From Hofstenia miamia (Eukaryota > Xenacoelomorpha > Acoela > Hofsteniidae): DNA of 64,000 nucleotides. The first letter of the stretch is position 1. Each line of letters begins with the position of its first letter. The position numbers were made by a program, and so were the translations under genes. Below the pieces are notes generated by a model. It was not told where the DNA came from and ran no database searches. It saw only the letters and a list, made by a program, of their open reading frames with translations. Location: contig CABFPE010000042.1 in assembly GCA_900660155.1 (NCBI GenBank), positions 448,900 through 512,899 on the forward strand, in the 5' to 3' direction. Below are positions 10,609 to 22,246 of this stretch, one piece after another.

Positions 10609-11640
10609 AACTTTAAAATTGCAGCTAAGGTGATGTAAACAAGAATGGCACAAACAATGACAAATTAAAGAACAAGCTCAAAATATTTATTGCAAGATAT
10701 TAAAAAACATTGTAGTAGAAGGCATTAAAATCTGTGATAGAAAAATTTTTCAAACTAAATTTGAGATTTAAACATAAATTTTGAAATGTACTTTTCATTG
10801 AAATTGGACACTGGGTGGGATTACAAATTTTAAATTTTATAAAAGCAACATTAAATAAATTAATACCTTATTATTGCTATGCCAAAGGCTCTATGGCTCT
10901 ATAAAAATTTTTGCATTAGTGATTATAATGATCACAAACCTTTTGAAAACTATATAGATCTTGGCATTGCAAGTTGCTTATAGTGAATCTTACATGGGAA
11001 TTTTTTATGGAAGAGCATCCCAAATTATGTTAGTATCCTTACATTTTGACAATGCTTGCAGCAACTAAAGTAATCCACTTGCTTCTCTGTGTTTCTTCTG
11101 CTCTTCTATTTGCAAGTTTATACAAATAAATGATTTTAGTTGCCTTACAATTTTATCTTTATGTGATGGCTAACATTATTGAAATGAATCGCCTTTTCAG
11201 AATTGAAATATTTGTCACAAATTTTTTAAGTTGTATGAATAATTTCAATTACAAAAGTTTACTTAGATTGAAATTATTAACAAACTTAAAGTGGCATTCA
11301 ATGTAAAAATTTATAATATTCACAGTTATAAAAAATTTGTGGATCTGAAGCAGTTCTGAAATTTTCTCAAAATTCAGATCTGATCCAATTCCATCTCTGA
11401 ACCAACAAACTCTTGAGAAGTTAATCACACAATCTTTACAATGATATGTGATGATTGGTCAAACAAGTGGCTTCTTAAATCATTTGAACTTAGCATATCA
11501 TCAATTTGCAGCAATGCAGTGCAACCTTTTTGTTAATGATTTTAATTATAGCATTAATATTCACTCAAAAATAAATACACAACATAAAATATTGTGTGAA
11601 GCTATTTGAACTGCATTAGTACCTATAATTAAAACAGTTA
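10609..11640. other. AT-rich non-coding stretch
   Basis: There is no supportable gene. The sequence around 11360-11400 resembles part of 4206-4290 (AGATCTGATCCAAT motif), so both may be fragments of a dispersed repeat. Confidence 0.4.
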
Positions 11641-11646
11641 TATTCT

Positions 11647-13015
11647 GTGGTCACAATAACATACATCCCCCTTCAGGAAAATAAGGATTCAGGACTAATT
11701 GATTGTGAAAAGAATAGTTATGGTCAATGGATATTTAGGATGTTGCTTAAGTTTAGAGTAGATGTCAGTGATGAGATAATGGATATATCTAGAGTTGAAC
11801 AGATGTCTCTATGTTTTCACTACTATGACCTTAAAATTCGTGATATTCATGAAAATTTTTTATTTTTTGAAGACATTATTGAAAAGAGCTATTCCAATGC
11901 TTCAGACCAAGAAAAGGAAGTCCAAAAAACTTTGGACGAATTTTCAGAACAACAGGCTATCTTGAATTGACCATAACATGATCTTGTCAAACTAAAAATG
12001 ACAAATGTACTTATTGCTGAAAGAATCATACAAAAGTTGAGAGTTATTGACCTACAGCTTAATGGAGCTGTTGCTCAGGGGTTTGATGGACCTGCTGTCA
12101 TGTCATTATAGAATACTGATTACTACAATTGCTGAGCTCACTCTCTCAATCTTGTTATCATTTACATATCAAAAATACTACAAATTTGCAATATGGTTTC
12201 AACAGTACCTCACATTCAAACATTTCTTTCCAGTATTAATAAAGGCATAATAACTTTATGAAAGACTGTGCAACTTTCTAGTGGAACAATGGGAACTGAG
12301 AAAAACCTAAATTTACAACAGCTTTGTGAAACTTGCTGGGTGCTTGTATAACATCCTTAGAGCAGTTTGTCACCAATTTTGTTGAAATTGCAAGAGGACT
12401 TATGGCAATAACAAATTGGAACAATTCAAGTGCTGCATCACAGCAGTTAGCCTTTTTAGCACAGTTGCAATATTGCAGAACACTGATGGTCTCTCCAAAA
12501 ACTGCAAAGTAAAGAGATTGAGATGGAGTCAATTGATTTGATAAACAAAACATTAGAAAACTCCCATTCAGATGCTGAACAAAATTTCAATAGAATATAT
12601 GAATTGATAAAAGATTTATTACCACTTGTTATACATATTTCCCAAACATGTCAAAATCAGAAGCAAATCCATCACTCTCATCCACAAACAATGGACCCTG
12701 AACATTATTTTAGAATTGCTGTTTTCTTTCCATTTGTTCACACCACAATTTCTCAGCTAAATTTGTGTTTCTCAGAAAAATCTAAGGCTGTAAAGCTGCT
12801 AAATGTCACACTGTCTCACAAAAAAACTCTGTTGAGGAAACATTTTCAACATTGTTTGAATACCACAAAAATGCTCTTATTGCCAACAACAAAGAATTTC
12901 ATGAGTGTACAGTTTATATAAAGGCAATTTTTGAATTCAAACAGTGGCATCTTAAGTGGGTAAAAGATGTCAAAGACACCTACAACATGATTCTGTTTGA
13001 TACTTTATGTCAATG
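11647..13015 (+). pseudogene. hAT transposase relic (DUF4371/THAP-associated type)
   Basis: The first open part (11647-11970) has VEQMSLCFHYYDLKIRDIHE and a nearby NFLFFEDI, typical of the DUF4371 part of hAT transposases. Further on, LQQLCETCWV (about 12310-12345, normally L-C-x-T-R-W) and SAASQQLAFLAQLQYCRTL follow. The second open part (12523-12921) carries MDPEHYFRIAVFFPFVHTTI, which fits the family segment preceding the dimerisation domain. It ends after EFKQWHLKWVK near 12960. Several stops and shifts are present and the C-terminal dimerisation domain is missing. It is a cut-and-paste transposase, inactive here. Confidence 0.7.
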
Positions 13016-13994
13016 AGAATAAAAACCCTAGTCTTAACCTAAGTGCACTTTTGTGGCCTGGCACAAAGACCCTTGAATTGTTCCCATGATGGATCCAGGC
13101 CACTACTAAACACAACTTGTTTAGCTTGACATTGTATTAAATAATCAAATCACAGTAAAGAAACAATATAAGAATTATGAAGAAATTTCTTTCTCAACCG
13201 TTAACAGGAATTTTGATCTATTTATAGTAGCTCAAAAAGGTATCTGTTGATTTCAAATTTTGAATCTTTCATCTGCCAAGATGGTGGCTAAAAATAATGG
13301 AAGTGATTTTGCCCCTTGGTTTAGTCAAAATTATTAGTATTGACAAATACTATTTCATAATCAATTACATTGATATTCCTTGGTTGCAACATACAAATTA
13401 CTCTAAGCTGATATTATTTTTTTACAATATATTCTTAATCACATTTATATTTAATCCTAGTTCTTCTTAATTAACTTTCTTCTTTAACAGCTTATGTATT
13501 ATTTGGATGATGCTAATTTAAATATTGAACTTAAACAGAGACCAGGGTATTTATCAATAGTGAGTGAAAAATATGTTTAACTATAATAGACATAATGCAA
13601 CATTTGAATTAATTAGTAAAATTTATTTCCCCCTCTAAAAAATCCACTAAGAAGATTCTAGTCTTTTCTCATATATCAATGATATAATTTTGGTCCAAAG
13701 TGATTGATGAAAATATTAACCAACTCCATTGCCTTGAGGGTGCAATGTAGTTGTAGTTCTTTTCTTAATATTGAGACCATTGCATGTCTTCTTAAAATTA
13801 GCTGATTCAAATTGAATGCTCCTGTATGATATAAGCATTTCAATTGATTTTATTTGACAATGATAATATTTGAGTTTGATTAAAGCAGTTGCAGCTGTTA
13901 TCTTAAACAATGGATAAACCTCTGCATAATGTGACAAACAGGCAATTATTGTTATAATATATCCACATCAATTCCATGTCTTCTTATTTATTTT
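12445..13994 (+). repeat. 1550-bp block, second (parental) copy
   Basis: This is the partner of 8836-10385. On its left the hAT transposase reads continuously from 11.65 kb. On its right the gypsy RNase H relic continues from 13995. This continuity marks it as the original copy. Confidence 0.9.
13229..13539 (+). repeat. Dispersed repeat R, copy 2
   Basis: It matches 9620-9930 exactly because it lies in the duplicated 1550-bp block. Confidence 0.6.
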
Positions 13995-14290
13995 TTCAGC
14001 AGAAGCAACTACAGCTATTTCCTTTTCAGTAATGTGCATATTTCTTTCATGTTTTTGAAGAATGTGACTGAATAAATTTACTGGATGACCATTCTGCTGT
14101 AATACTCCAGCAATGCATCTGGTGACAACTCTAACCATGAAGCATCTGGAATTATTAAGGTTGCTTCAGATATTAGACTTTTTACTTTATCAATTTTTTC
14201 TGAATGGCATGATGACCATCCAGCCAATTTACAATGTTTTTTAAGGAATATAAGAATTCAGTTATAGCTGCCAAATTTGGTTTGTATTAA
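13716..14290 (-). pseudogene. Ty3/gypsy RNase H-integrase relic (separate family)
   Basis: Reading right to left, a segment near 14220-14290 ends with an NIVNWLDGHHAIQKKL motif (the linker before RNase H). Pieces follow corresponding to EQNGHPVN...F and KHERNMHITEKEIAVVAS (RNase H, 13995-14130). After a gap, 13716-13937 gives HYAEVYPLFKI, SIQFESANFKK and TTTTLHPQGNGV, an integrase core with a Q-F-E-S segment and an H-P-Q-G motif. Stops throughout. The integrase part is repeated at 10107-10328 in the copied block. Confidence 0.7.
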
Positions 14291-17070
14291 AATATTTAGA
14301 TTCATCTACATGCTTACATTCTTACAGTTAAAGTTCAAAGTGGTTTCAACAAGTCTGAAAGAAAGAGTTCAAAATATATATTCTACTTAACAACTGTTAC
14401 AGTAAGCTTTACCAATTTGTGTTTTAAAAACTAGAATCATTTAAACTTGCATTTCATTCACATTTAAATTCATATCACAACTGGGCTTTGAAATTATAGA
14501 AAATTACCATTACATTTAGCATTAAAATAATATGTATAATCTACTTGTAATGTAATAAAATAATAAAAGTTTTAAATAGTTTTCAGTAAGCACATATAAA
14601 GTGAAATGATCTACAATCTTTAAGTTTAGCCTAGTGTAAATATACAGGGTAAGCCCTGATAACAATGTCTTTCTTAAAACACTGGGGATCAGACTTCAAT
14701 TCAAATCCCAGCAGTCTAAATAGTAAATTAAAAATAAGATTTAGTAATGAACTTGATTACATAACTAAAGATTTTATCTACAAACCAAATAACTGAATTG
14801 ACATCAGAAAGTTCTAGCATAGCTAAAGTGTGTAAAAATAGTTTACAATAATTCAAGCATACATTGCAAAAAGTGTTTAAAGCAATAATATAACTTTCCA
14901 GAAGTCTCAAAATAACATTATATTTAGGAAATGAGAACTATCTAAATTATTGATTAAAATAATTAAGCTAAAATGAAGAATGTGGATATCCTTGACTTTT
15001 TCCTTCTCAACATTGAGGCTAATGTTTTTTCCAAGTGACAGAGTGAACTCTTTTTGTTTGCAATGCTTGGTTTTATTCATTAATTTTAAGCTTCCCATGA
15101 AAAACTCATTTGGATCTGACTTCCTACAATTGCTATGAGGATCTCTACCTCTAAGTTCTGCTGGAACAATGAACTAATGAGTGTTTGCCATCAGATCATC
15201 AGACCACATGTCAAAATTTAATCCAATGGAATCATTTCACAAAACTTTCCTAATTTTACAATTATAAGGTCTAAAAAAGTTATTTAAGATTTGTAGTGAC
15301 TACTAAAACTTTATATTTTTGCAAAAATAAATTCAATGTTCATCCCATTACTCTCTTTACATTATTCTGTATGTAAATCTCAATGAAAATGCTTTTGAAC
15401 CTACTTTTTACACACAGAATGACATCAAGCCAATGAAGGATAGGAAAGGGATGAAAATTTAATCCTATTTTTTACAAAAAGTGTAAAGTTTTACACAATT
15501 TAATTAAATTTTAAAGACCCCTTAATTGTAAATTTAGAAAAATTAGGAAAATTAAATTCCCCATAAAATGACTCCATTAGAATTAATATTCAAATTAAGT
15601 TTCTTACTGCCCCTAAATCATAATAATTCACTTTAGATAAAGGGGATATCACATTGACATAACATCAAGTTTGCTTAGTTTTACATTTGAGCTTTTTAGG
15701 ACTTCTGTATTCATAAAGAACAAATCATGTTGTTAACTTAAGCACAATAATATCAGTTGTGAGAACCTCTAAATCTCTGGTTCAATATTGTAAGTTCTTT
15801 CTTAAAGAAACTATTGAAAAGATGATTTGTGTACCTCTTGGAGAACACCATAACATCACAATAAGTTTAATGAGAATAACTCCATATTGCAAATATAAAT
15901 ACAGTTAATATTCACAATAAATAGTCAACTAGTCATTGTTAATTTTCCATATTGCTAGACTAAATTAAGCAAGGGAAAACTGTTCAAATGTTTGAATTTA
16001 AAACATTTTTAAAGAGTGCAGGTAATTCTTCTGTGATACATATGTAAATTTCAATGCATAAGTAGTCACTAATTAGTCACCTAACTGTCTTATCTTATTG
16101 ATTATTTAACTGTATATGCTATGTATAATGTAATAAGTTAGGTTTCTGACAGTAGGTAGAGAATCATACTTCTAATTCTGGTGACTCAAGAATTGAAATT
16201 TTGCAAAATTAGTTAGTAGATATGTACATAGCTGTTGTCAAAAGCTTAATTTTCACTTCATTTCAACAAAGCTCATAAAAATATTGTTGTTAATATTTGG
16301 CTGATAGTTTGTACAAATGCATGGTAGTTAGCTGTCATTTATATCTGGGGTGTGATTAAGACAATAGCTCAACTACAATGAGTAAAATCATATAAATTCA
16401 GAACACATTAGGTTGCACAATTGAAATATATTTTAAGCTTGGGAAAGCAAAATGCTTATTTATGCTAGGGGAATTGGTGAACAGTTTTCTGCATTTTGGT
16501 AAATAGAAATTATTAAATAAGACACTTAATTAAATGCTTTATGCAGTTTTTTAAACAACAAGAGCAATGGGTTCAGGATAAGTGTGAAAAACTATCAACT
16601 AAAGAAATCATCATTACTAAAGTGTAAAACCTGAGGATATATTCATTTCATGTTGCATTTTTTATTATTTTGTATATAGTTTAGCATATTGTTTTTTTGC
16701 ATTGCTGAATTGTCACATATCAAAATTAGTTTGCATCTCTGAGACATAAGAATGGTTGCATATTGCGTCCCCTAATTTCATTTCCCCCAAGTCTGCCAAG
16801 TTTGACATCACCAAAATTTGTTAGAGATTTGATTTCAATGAAACTGTTTTCAATTAGATTTCTATGTAGCTTAGATTGTTGAAAAATGGAATTGCAAGTA
16901 AATAAATGTAATTATGCTCAATAGTTTTAAAAATTGTCAGTTGTTGTTTGCATTTTATATATATATTTGGAACCTGAAACTGTTTAGATCTAACATGACA
17001 ATTAAGGATTTGTGTCAATGTGCTTTGTGCTGTGTACTTTCTTAATACATAACTAATTTATAAACACTAA
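14291..17070. other. AT-rich non-coding stretch
   Basis: There is no supportable gene over 2.8 kb. Short open frames (for example minus 14728-14910 and 14907-15098) show no family resemblance and have ordinary AT-rich composition. No tRNA or structured RNA was recognised by eye. Confidence 0.5.
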
Positions 17071-17074
17071 TTTG

Positions 17075-17332
17075 TTTGTGTGATTTACTTACTACAGACA
17101 AATAATATTGTTTTGTCCCTAGCTTTTTCTAAAGTATGTGACAACACAACCATTTCTAAAGGGGAAAATTACAGTTTTGAATACTGCTGGATCTGCTTAT
17201 TGATTTGTGTGATTTACTTACTACAGACAAATATTATTGTTTTGTCCCTAGCTTTTTCTAAAGTATGTGACAACACAACCATTTCTAAAGGGGAAAATTA
17301 CAGTTTTGAATACTGCTGGATCTGCTTATTGA
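17075..17332 (+). repeat. Two tandem 129-bp units in one open frame
   Basis: Two units of exactly 129 bp (17075-17203, 17204-17332) differ at one or two bases. 129 is divisible by three, so the plus-strand frame stays open through both units (17080-17367) and each encodes a 43-residue unit ending in YCWICLL. Each unit also contains a TTACTTACTACAG segment resembling a splice acceptor. I recognise no protein family. It is a local duplication, possibly of an exon, and more probably of non-coding DNA. Confidence 0.7.
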
Positions 17333-17459
17333 AACGCTTCTTTATTTTTGTAAACAACAAATTTTAAAGAATATATCTGCAGGCATATGAAATTCCATTT
17401 AAAAACACCAATATGAGACACTGATTTTGTGAAATTGAGATTATTTTTATAAGTAATGT

Positions 17460-18400
17460 TGTAGAGTCACTCAGGGCCTCTTTTTTGATTTTATTCCTTA
17501 ATCACTTTAGCACTCAGAAATTTAGAATTACGTCATGATGATGCCATAATTTCATAATTTGTAATTTGATGCTACCAAATTATATCAATTTCCTTTTAAT
17601 CAATTTTGTATATTTTCTAGTGCAGTTAATTTGAACAATTTATTAATTGTCCCCTCAGATCAAAACTATGTGTAATTGCTCATTTTATTTTGTGAGGGAA
17701 ATCAAATGCAAGTTGTAAACATTAAGCAGGTAATAATTTATGAAGCTGTAATAAATACATTAGGAAATTGTATCAAATGCACAATATAATTCGTCTTACT
17801 ACAACATTTTTGGTCTTTTCAGAAGTATTTATATGCTATCCCCCTTTTAGGTTTCTCCATGGATTTTAATCTAATAATTACTGCTTAAGATCCAGCAACA
17901 ATTTGGGAGGAAACTGCACCAGTCCTGGGGTGATAACTAGCTCCTTGATGGTGAAACCCCAAATCATGGTTGCTTTAGGTTATGGCTATGATTAGGTGTA
18001 GGGATTAAGAACTCTTAATTCAATCATTTCATTTCATACATGCACATAATAAGAACACACTACAAATATATTATGCCATTGGTGAACATGAATCCACAGT
18101 AATTATGTGAATTTTGTTTGTTATTTATTTACATGAGCTGAGATAATAGAACTCTGAGATGAATTGTTTACTGAGCTAGAAATTACTACTTGAGACACAC
18201 AATTAGCACCTTGGTGAGTAAGGATGGCTTTGCTGTGATGCTGTGTGAATTGGTCACTGCTGGAAGTCTGTTCTCTATGGATAATTTCTGTTATTTCTTT
18301 AAGTGAAATCAGTGAACCATCAATCTTTCTTTTGCTAGAATGTGGGTCACTCTCTACAATGGTAAGCTTTGCAACCTTCAATCTCCCCTGTGATTCTACA
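17460..18400 (+). repeat. 5' LTR of gypsy copy A
   Basis: The 941-bp LTR starts TGTAGAGTCACTC and ends GATTCTACA, a near-perfect terminal inverted repeat with TG...CA ends. Homology to the LTR of copy D (43303 back to 42344) begins exactly at the TG and can be followed along the whole length. A primer-binding site follows immediately. The inverted copy in B (29587-30154) is cut by the assembly gap. Confidence 0.85.
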
Positions 18401-18420
18401 TGGTGACCCTGACGTGATTC
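18401..18420 (+). other. Primer-binding site, tRNA-Trp type (copy A)
   Basis: Directly after the LTR the sequence is TGGTGACCCTGACGTGATTC. It complements the conserved 3' end of animal tRNA-Trp (...CACGTCGGGGTCACCA) with one mismatch (T for C at the ninth base). The tRNA would prime minus-strand DNA synthesis. Confidence 0.75.
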
Positions 18421-18849
18421 TAGACAAATTAGGGTATCAGTTGAACTCTCTACTCTATTCTGTTGAAGCTACTAAGGTGGTCACCTGATTTTGCCTGGTA
18501 ATTGTGACAAGGTGCAGAATTGTTACCTGTTTTCTTATCATATTTGGTCTTGTTCTTTCTTTTTGGTGCAAGCCAGCTGGGATAGTTGTTTCCCCTGGCC
18601 ATGAATCAACTGCACTACCAAGTGATGCATAACTTTACCTCTTATGTTATTTTTATGCTGCAGTTCTGTACTTTGAAGTTGTCACTGAGCTTCAAAGTTG
18701 TTTTTACTTTTTTGGTTGTTATTTTGTTGTTGTCATACCCTACACTGTGCTGTTTAACCATTACTAGCTGTTGTTTCTCTGAATGTGGTTGGAGTTTTGC
18801 TTTCAAATTGTTGGAATTGTTTTCTGTAATTTTGTTACATTTTTCCTGA

Positions 18850-20490
18850 TGGATTTCAATAGTTTTTCTTGTAATGGGACTCCCACTCAGGGTTCCCCAG
18901 TGTGGGTGATGGCAACCCAAATGTTGCCCCTCATACCATTGGATTTAATTCTTTACTCAATTTATCCTCTCCTACCCATGCTAACCAGTCATTGTCTGCA
19001 ACTTTTCACCCTTTGTCTTGGGATCCGTTTTGAAGTTGCCCCCAGTCACCATCTTCTCTGCCTCAGCCCTCTGAGGTTGAACAACTCCAAGCCACTTTTG
19101 CTGAGCAAAATGATTAAAATCTCATTTGTGAAAAATGCCTTGATTCATTGTGAACTGAGATGAAGCAGCAAGCTGCTGATGCTTGGCAGAGAGAAAAGCT
19201 ACTACAGAATGCCATTACTTCTTTGACTATCCAAGTTGACAGTCTAACAACACTGTTGTCTGCATTTCCATTGCTGCAAAGCACTCCCTATTCCGCGCTC
19301 TGCTTTCCTAGACATTCTGAATGTGTCACTTAAGATGTCTTAGAAGAAGCTCTGGATGCTTTCTCTGAACACCTCTTGAATCAAGTCTCCCAGATGATCA
19401 AGGCACATTTTCCAATTGCAACTGTCATAACTAATGCTACCCCATTGTTACTCCAGTCACTTCTTTTACAACTGGAGATCCCACCTTTACACAATCTGCA
19501 ATCACTCATGTTTCTACATTGGCCACTGTTGCCACCCCAGTTCCATACATGCTGACCATGGCTATCTTGCCTCCACACCTGTCAATACTTGTTACTCCTA
19601 CAGTTTCAGTTCCAACTTTGCCTCCCTTACCAAATGGCTATGCTGTGTCTGCCACTTCCAGTGGTCTGTGCTTTACTAAGTATATCTTGCCCACAAATGC
19701 TGTTGGAAATGAAACCACATATCTATTCAATGGCCATTCTATATTGCCTAAGTTCACTAGAAAGATTGACGAAATCTCACACACTTTTGAAAAGTGGTTC
19801 TTCCTCTTTGAGTTAACCATGAGGCAGTATAAAGTCACTCAGGATGCTGCCATTGCACAATTCCCAACCTACTTACAAGATCTCACATATAACCAATATA
19901 TAATGCTCAACCAAGACATCAAGACTAATTACCAACTTCTAATCAGCTATTTCAAGGACCACTACAAGGCACCTCACATTAAGCATCAATACAAGACAAT
20001 ACTTTGCAATCTCTTGTTCAAGAAGGGCTACAATGTCTGTATGTACATCACAGAGGTAAAAAGGTTGTTTCACTTAAGCAAGCTTACTCCTGAATATTCA
20101 AAGCATGATCTATTTTGTATATTTGTCAGGGTTTTCTGCCCAACATTCATAGTTGTCTTGAACTCAAGTGTGATCCTGAAGATGATCTCAACCTGATAAT
20201 TTTTAAAGCTATTAGCATTGTGTACATGCTTCACAATACTACTCATATCAACAAAGATGCCAGAGATTATAGAGCAGGTTCTTCATTGCAGAAACCTTCT
20301 ACTTCCTCAAGCACTGTTACTCCTAAAGTGAAGATAGAACTTGAACAAACTCCCTGTTTCTGCTGTGGTAAGAAGGGTCACATGAAGTCTCAATGCTGTG
20401 CTGTAATTTGTTTAGTTGCCAATAGTGAGGGCTTCATCATTGATGAGCCCAAGACCAAGGAGGATCCTCCTGATCCACTGTTAATTTTGT
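18850..20490 (+). pseudogene. Gag of gypsy copy A
   Basis: The likely start is MDFNSFSCNGTPTQGSP (18849 on), followed by a frame change. The main capsid frame is 19519-20196, with FTRKIDEISHTFEKWFFLFE and YLQDLTYNQYIML. A second shift leads to 20115-20492, with the single zinc knuckle CFCCGKKGHMKSQC. The order and knuckle are those of Ty3/gypsy Gag, which forms the particle and binds RNA. The same frame changes occur in copies B and C. Confidence 0.75.
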
Positions 20491-20494
20491 AGAT

Positions 20495-20790
20495 TCATCA
20501 AACTAGTTGGAGCACTGTTTCCAATAAACTGTGCACAAGATGTTCTGGTCATTACCTCACTGTGCATACTAATGTCATCCCTGTGAATATAAATGGATTT
20601 TTGGTTAATGTCACTATTGATACCAGCCTCTGCCTCCATTATTAAGGACACTTGTTGTTCTAAATTATGTTTAACAAGGGATGAGCTCCTCCTGTCCATG
20701 GCACGCATGTTGGATGCTCCCTGAAAGGTCACATACCAAATTTGGAGCTACACATTTGCAAGAACTGTTTTCCATGGATCTGATCATTAT
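20495..20790 (+). pseudogene. Protease region of copy A, catalytic motif frameshifted
   Basis: The sequence before the active site reads VIPVNINGFLVNVTIDT, then goes out of frame where Asp-Thr-Gly-Ala should continue (about 20610-20625). The related copy D keeps the length and reads INTGALALIIS. Copies B and C carry the same lesion at the same place. Confidence 0.7.
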
Positions 20791-20894
20791 CAACACTTGT
20801 GACCAGCCACTGCCCTACAACATAGCAATACAATTTCTATCTGTGAAATGAAAACAGGCAGGAAATTAATACCATTCCCAAGCAAGACATTCTG

Positions 20895-21359
20895 TTGAAA
20901 TTTTTCAAGCAAGTGCTTGTTGAGCCTCAACACTGGCGTCATTTTGCAGTTGCCACCAATGCCCCTTATGTAGGCAATGTCATGGTTTCCAGGTATAAAG
21001 GGAAGCTTTACACTGGAGTCAACTTCTCCCTGGACCTCTGCCATGACCTTTGGGAAGAATATGAGAAAATCCTCAGTGACCTTATAGAGAGCAGAATAAT
21101 TCAGGGCAGCAATAGTCCTTATGCAGAGACCAATGTTTTCATTAAGCAGGGCAAGAAGTACTGCCTCTGTGTGGATTTTCAGAAGCTAAATGATGTCATA
21201 CTAAAGGATACATATCTGCTTCCCTGCATTGATGATCTTTTATATAACTGCAGTCAATACAAGCTGTTCACTCACCTTGATTTATGCAAGGCATATTGGC
21301 CATTGCCCATGAAGCCCACCAACATTCTGAAGACTGCCTTTATTACACCATATGCTCTC
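20895..21359 (+). pseudogene. Reverse transcriptase N-terminal half, copy A
   Basis: The open frame contains LIESRIIQGSNSPYAETNVF, KKYCLCVDFQKLNDVILKDT and HLDLCKAYWPLPMKP, the fingers and first palm motifs of Ty3/gypsy RT. It stops being RT at PYALPSYKCDL because of a deletion, so the catalytic YxDD box is absent. Copy C carries the identical truncation. Confidence 0.85.
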
Positions 21360-21584
21360 CCCAGTTACAAGTGTGATCTTTGAAAGCCACCAGGATAGAA
21401 GAAGCCATTTGCATTCATTCTGCTTAGTGAATACAAGTGCCTTCTGGAGATCAGCACAGACTGCCATGGGAATGCTATTCTACTACAAAGGTCAGGCCTT
21501 TTAAGGCAATGTTTGGTTGTGAGGCAAGCATTCTTCTTTCTGTCATGTTTCCAGATTACAATAAACCTACTTTGGAGAAAATCT

Positions 21585-21890
21585 AGAAAAGTACCTGTTG
21601 ATTTCAAATTTAAACTCTCGTCTGCCAAAATGGCAGCTAAAAATAATGGAAGTAATTTCACCCCTCATTTTGCCAAAAGTATTATTATCAACTGATACTA
21701 ATCTCTTATTTCTGACACATATTGTTTCTTGGTTGCATAATAAAAATGAATCTAAATTAATCTAATTGATCTAAATACAATATTTCTAATCATCATCTCT
21801 TTGATCTTATTCTCATCTTAGTTTGACGTTTGCAACTTTTAGATTTGTTTGGATGATTCTACATGATAATGTGGTTGACAATAGAGAGCT
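21585..21890 (+). repeat. Dispersed repeat R, copy 3 (diverged)
   Basis: It aligns along its length with 9620-9930 (GTACCTGTTGATTTCAAAT start, GGCAGCTAAAAATAATGGAA middle, TTTCTTGGTTGCA later) with many substitutions. It sits at the junction between copy A and the tail of copy B. Confidence 0.6.
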
Positions 21891-22246
21891 TCTTGTAAAC
21901 TTGTCAGGGTGGTGCTAGATTGTTAAGATGCACTTGTCTTCAGTAATAGACCAGGCTGGGGAAGGCACAGGAGAGCTAGCAAAGCTGGAAAACTTCCACA
22001 GGTGACAGCCTTAATGAGAGCTCTGGTACTAGGAGAGACTTTGATTGTGGAAGAGGAAAGTAACTCTTCTTCTTGGTAAAATTGTTTGGGTGAGTGTATT
22101 GTTTTTTCAATGACAGTGATGGGGACTATTTTGCCATCCTTTGCAGCTTGCCTGCAGGTCTCTGCAACTTGGTTGCAGATCTCAGTCTTGGTATGAATGT
22201 TGTAATGACTTATCAGCTCTAGAAAATGTCGTGTTGATCCAGGCTC

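Larger units (their letters stand above)
17460..21590 (+). mobile_element. Gypsy copy A: LTR, gag, protease, part of pol, internally deleted
   Basis: Copy A has LTR, primer site, gag and the first half of RT colinear with copy B in inverse orientation (17833-21359 matches 30154-26628). After 21359 it jumps to the linker between RNase H and integrase (21360-21480, matching about 25606-25725). It then jumps to the middle of integrase (21481-21575, KAMFGCEAS and PDYNKPTLE, matching about 24660-24760), and then runs into repeat R. About 0.9 kb and 0.85 kb of pol are therefore missing. There is no 3' LTR. The element is defective. Confidence 0.8.

Noticed and set aside
18121..18381. 86-residue minus-strand frame, repeated inverted at 29606-29866 and partly at 41873
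   Set aside because: It lies antisense inside the LTR of the gypsy copies. It is repeated because the LTR is, and no family resemblance was seen.
19381..19838. Alternative frames overlapping gag of copy A
   Set aside because: Gag has the recognised capsid and knuckle motifs in another frame.
20481..21044. Minus-strand frames of 83-84 residues, repeated at 26943-27506 and 34365-34928
   Set aside because: They are shadows opposite the protease and RT of the gypsy elements.
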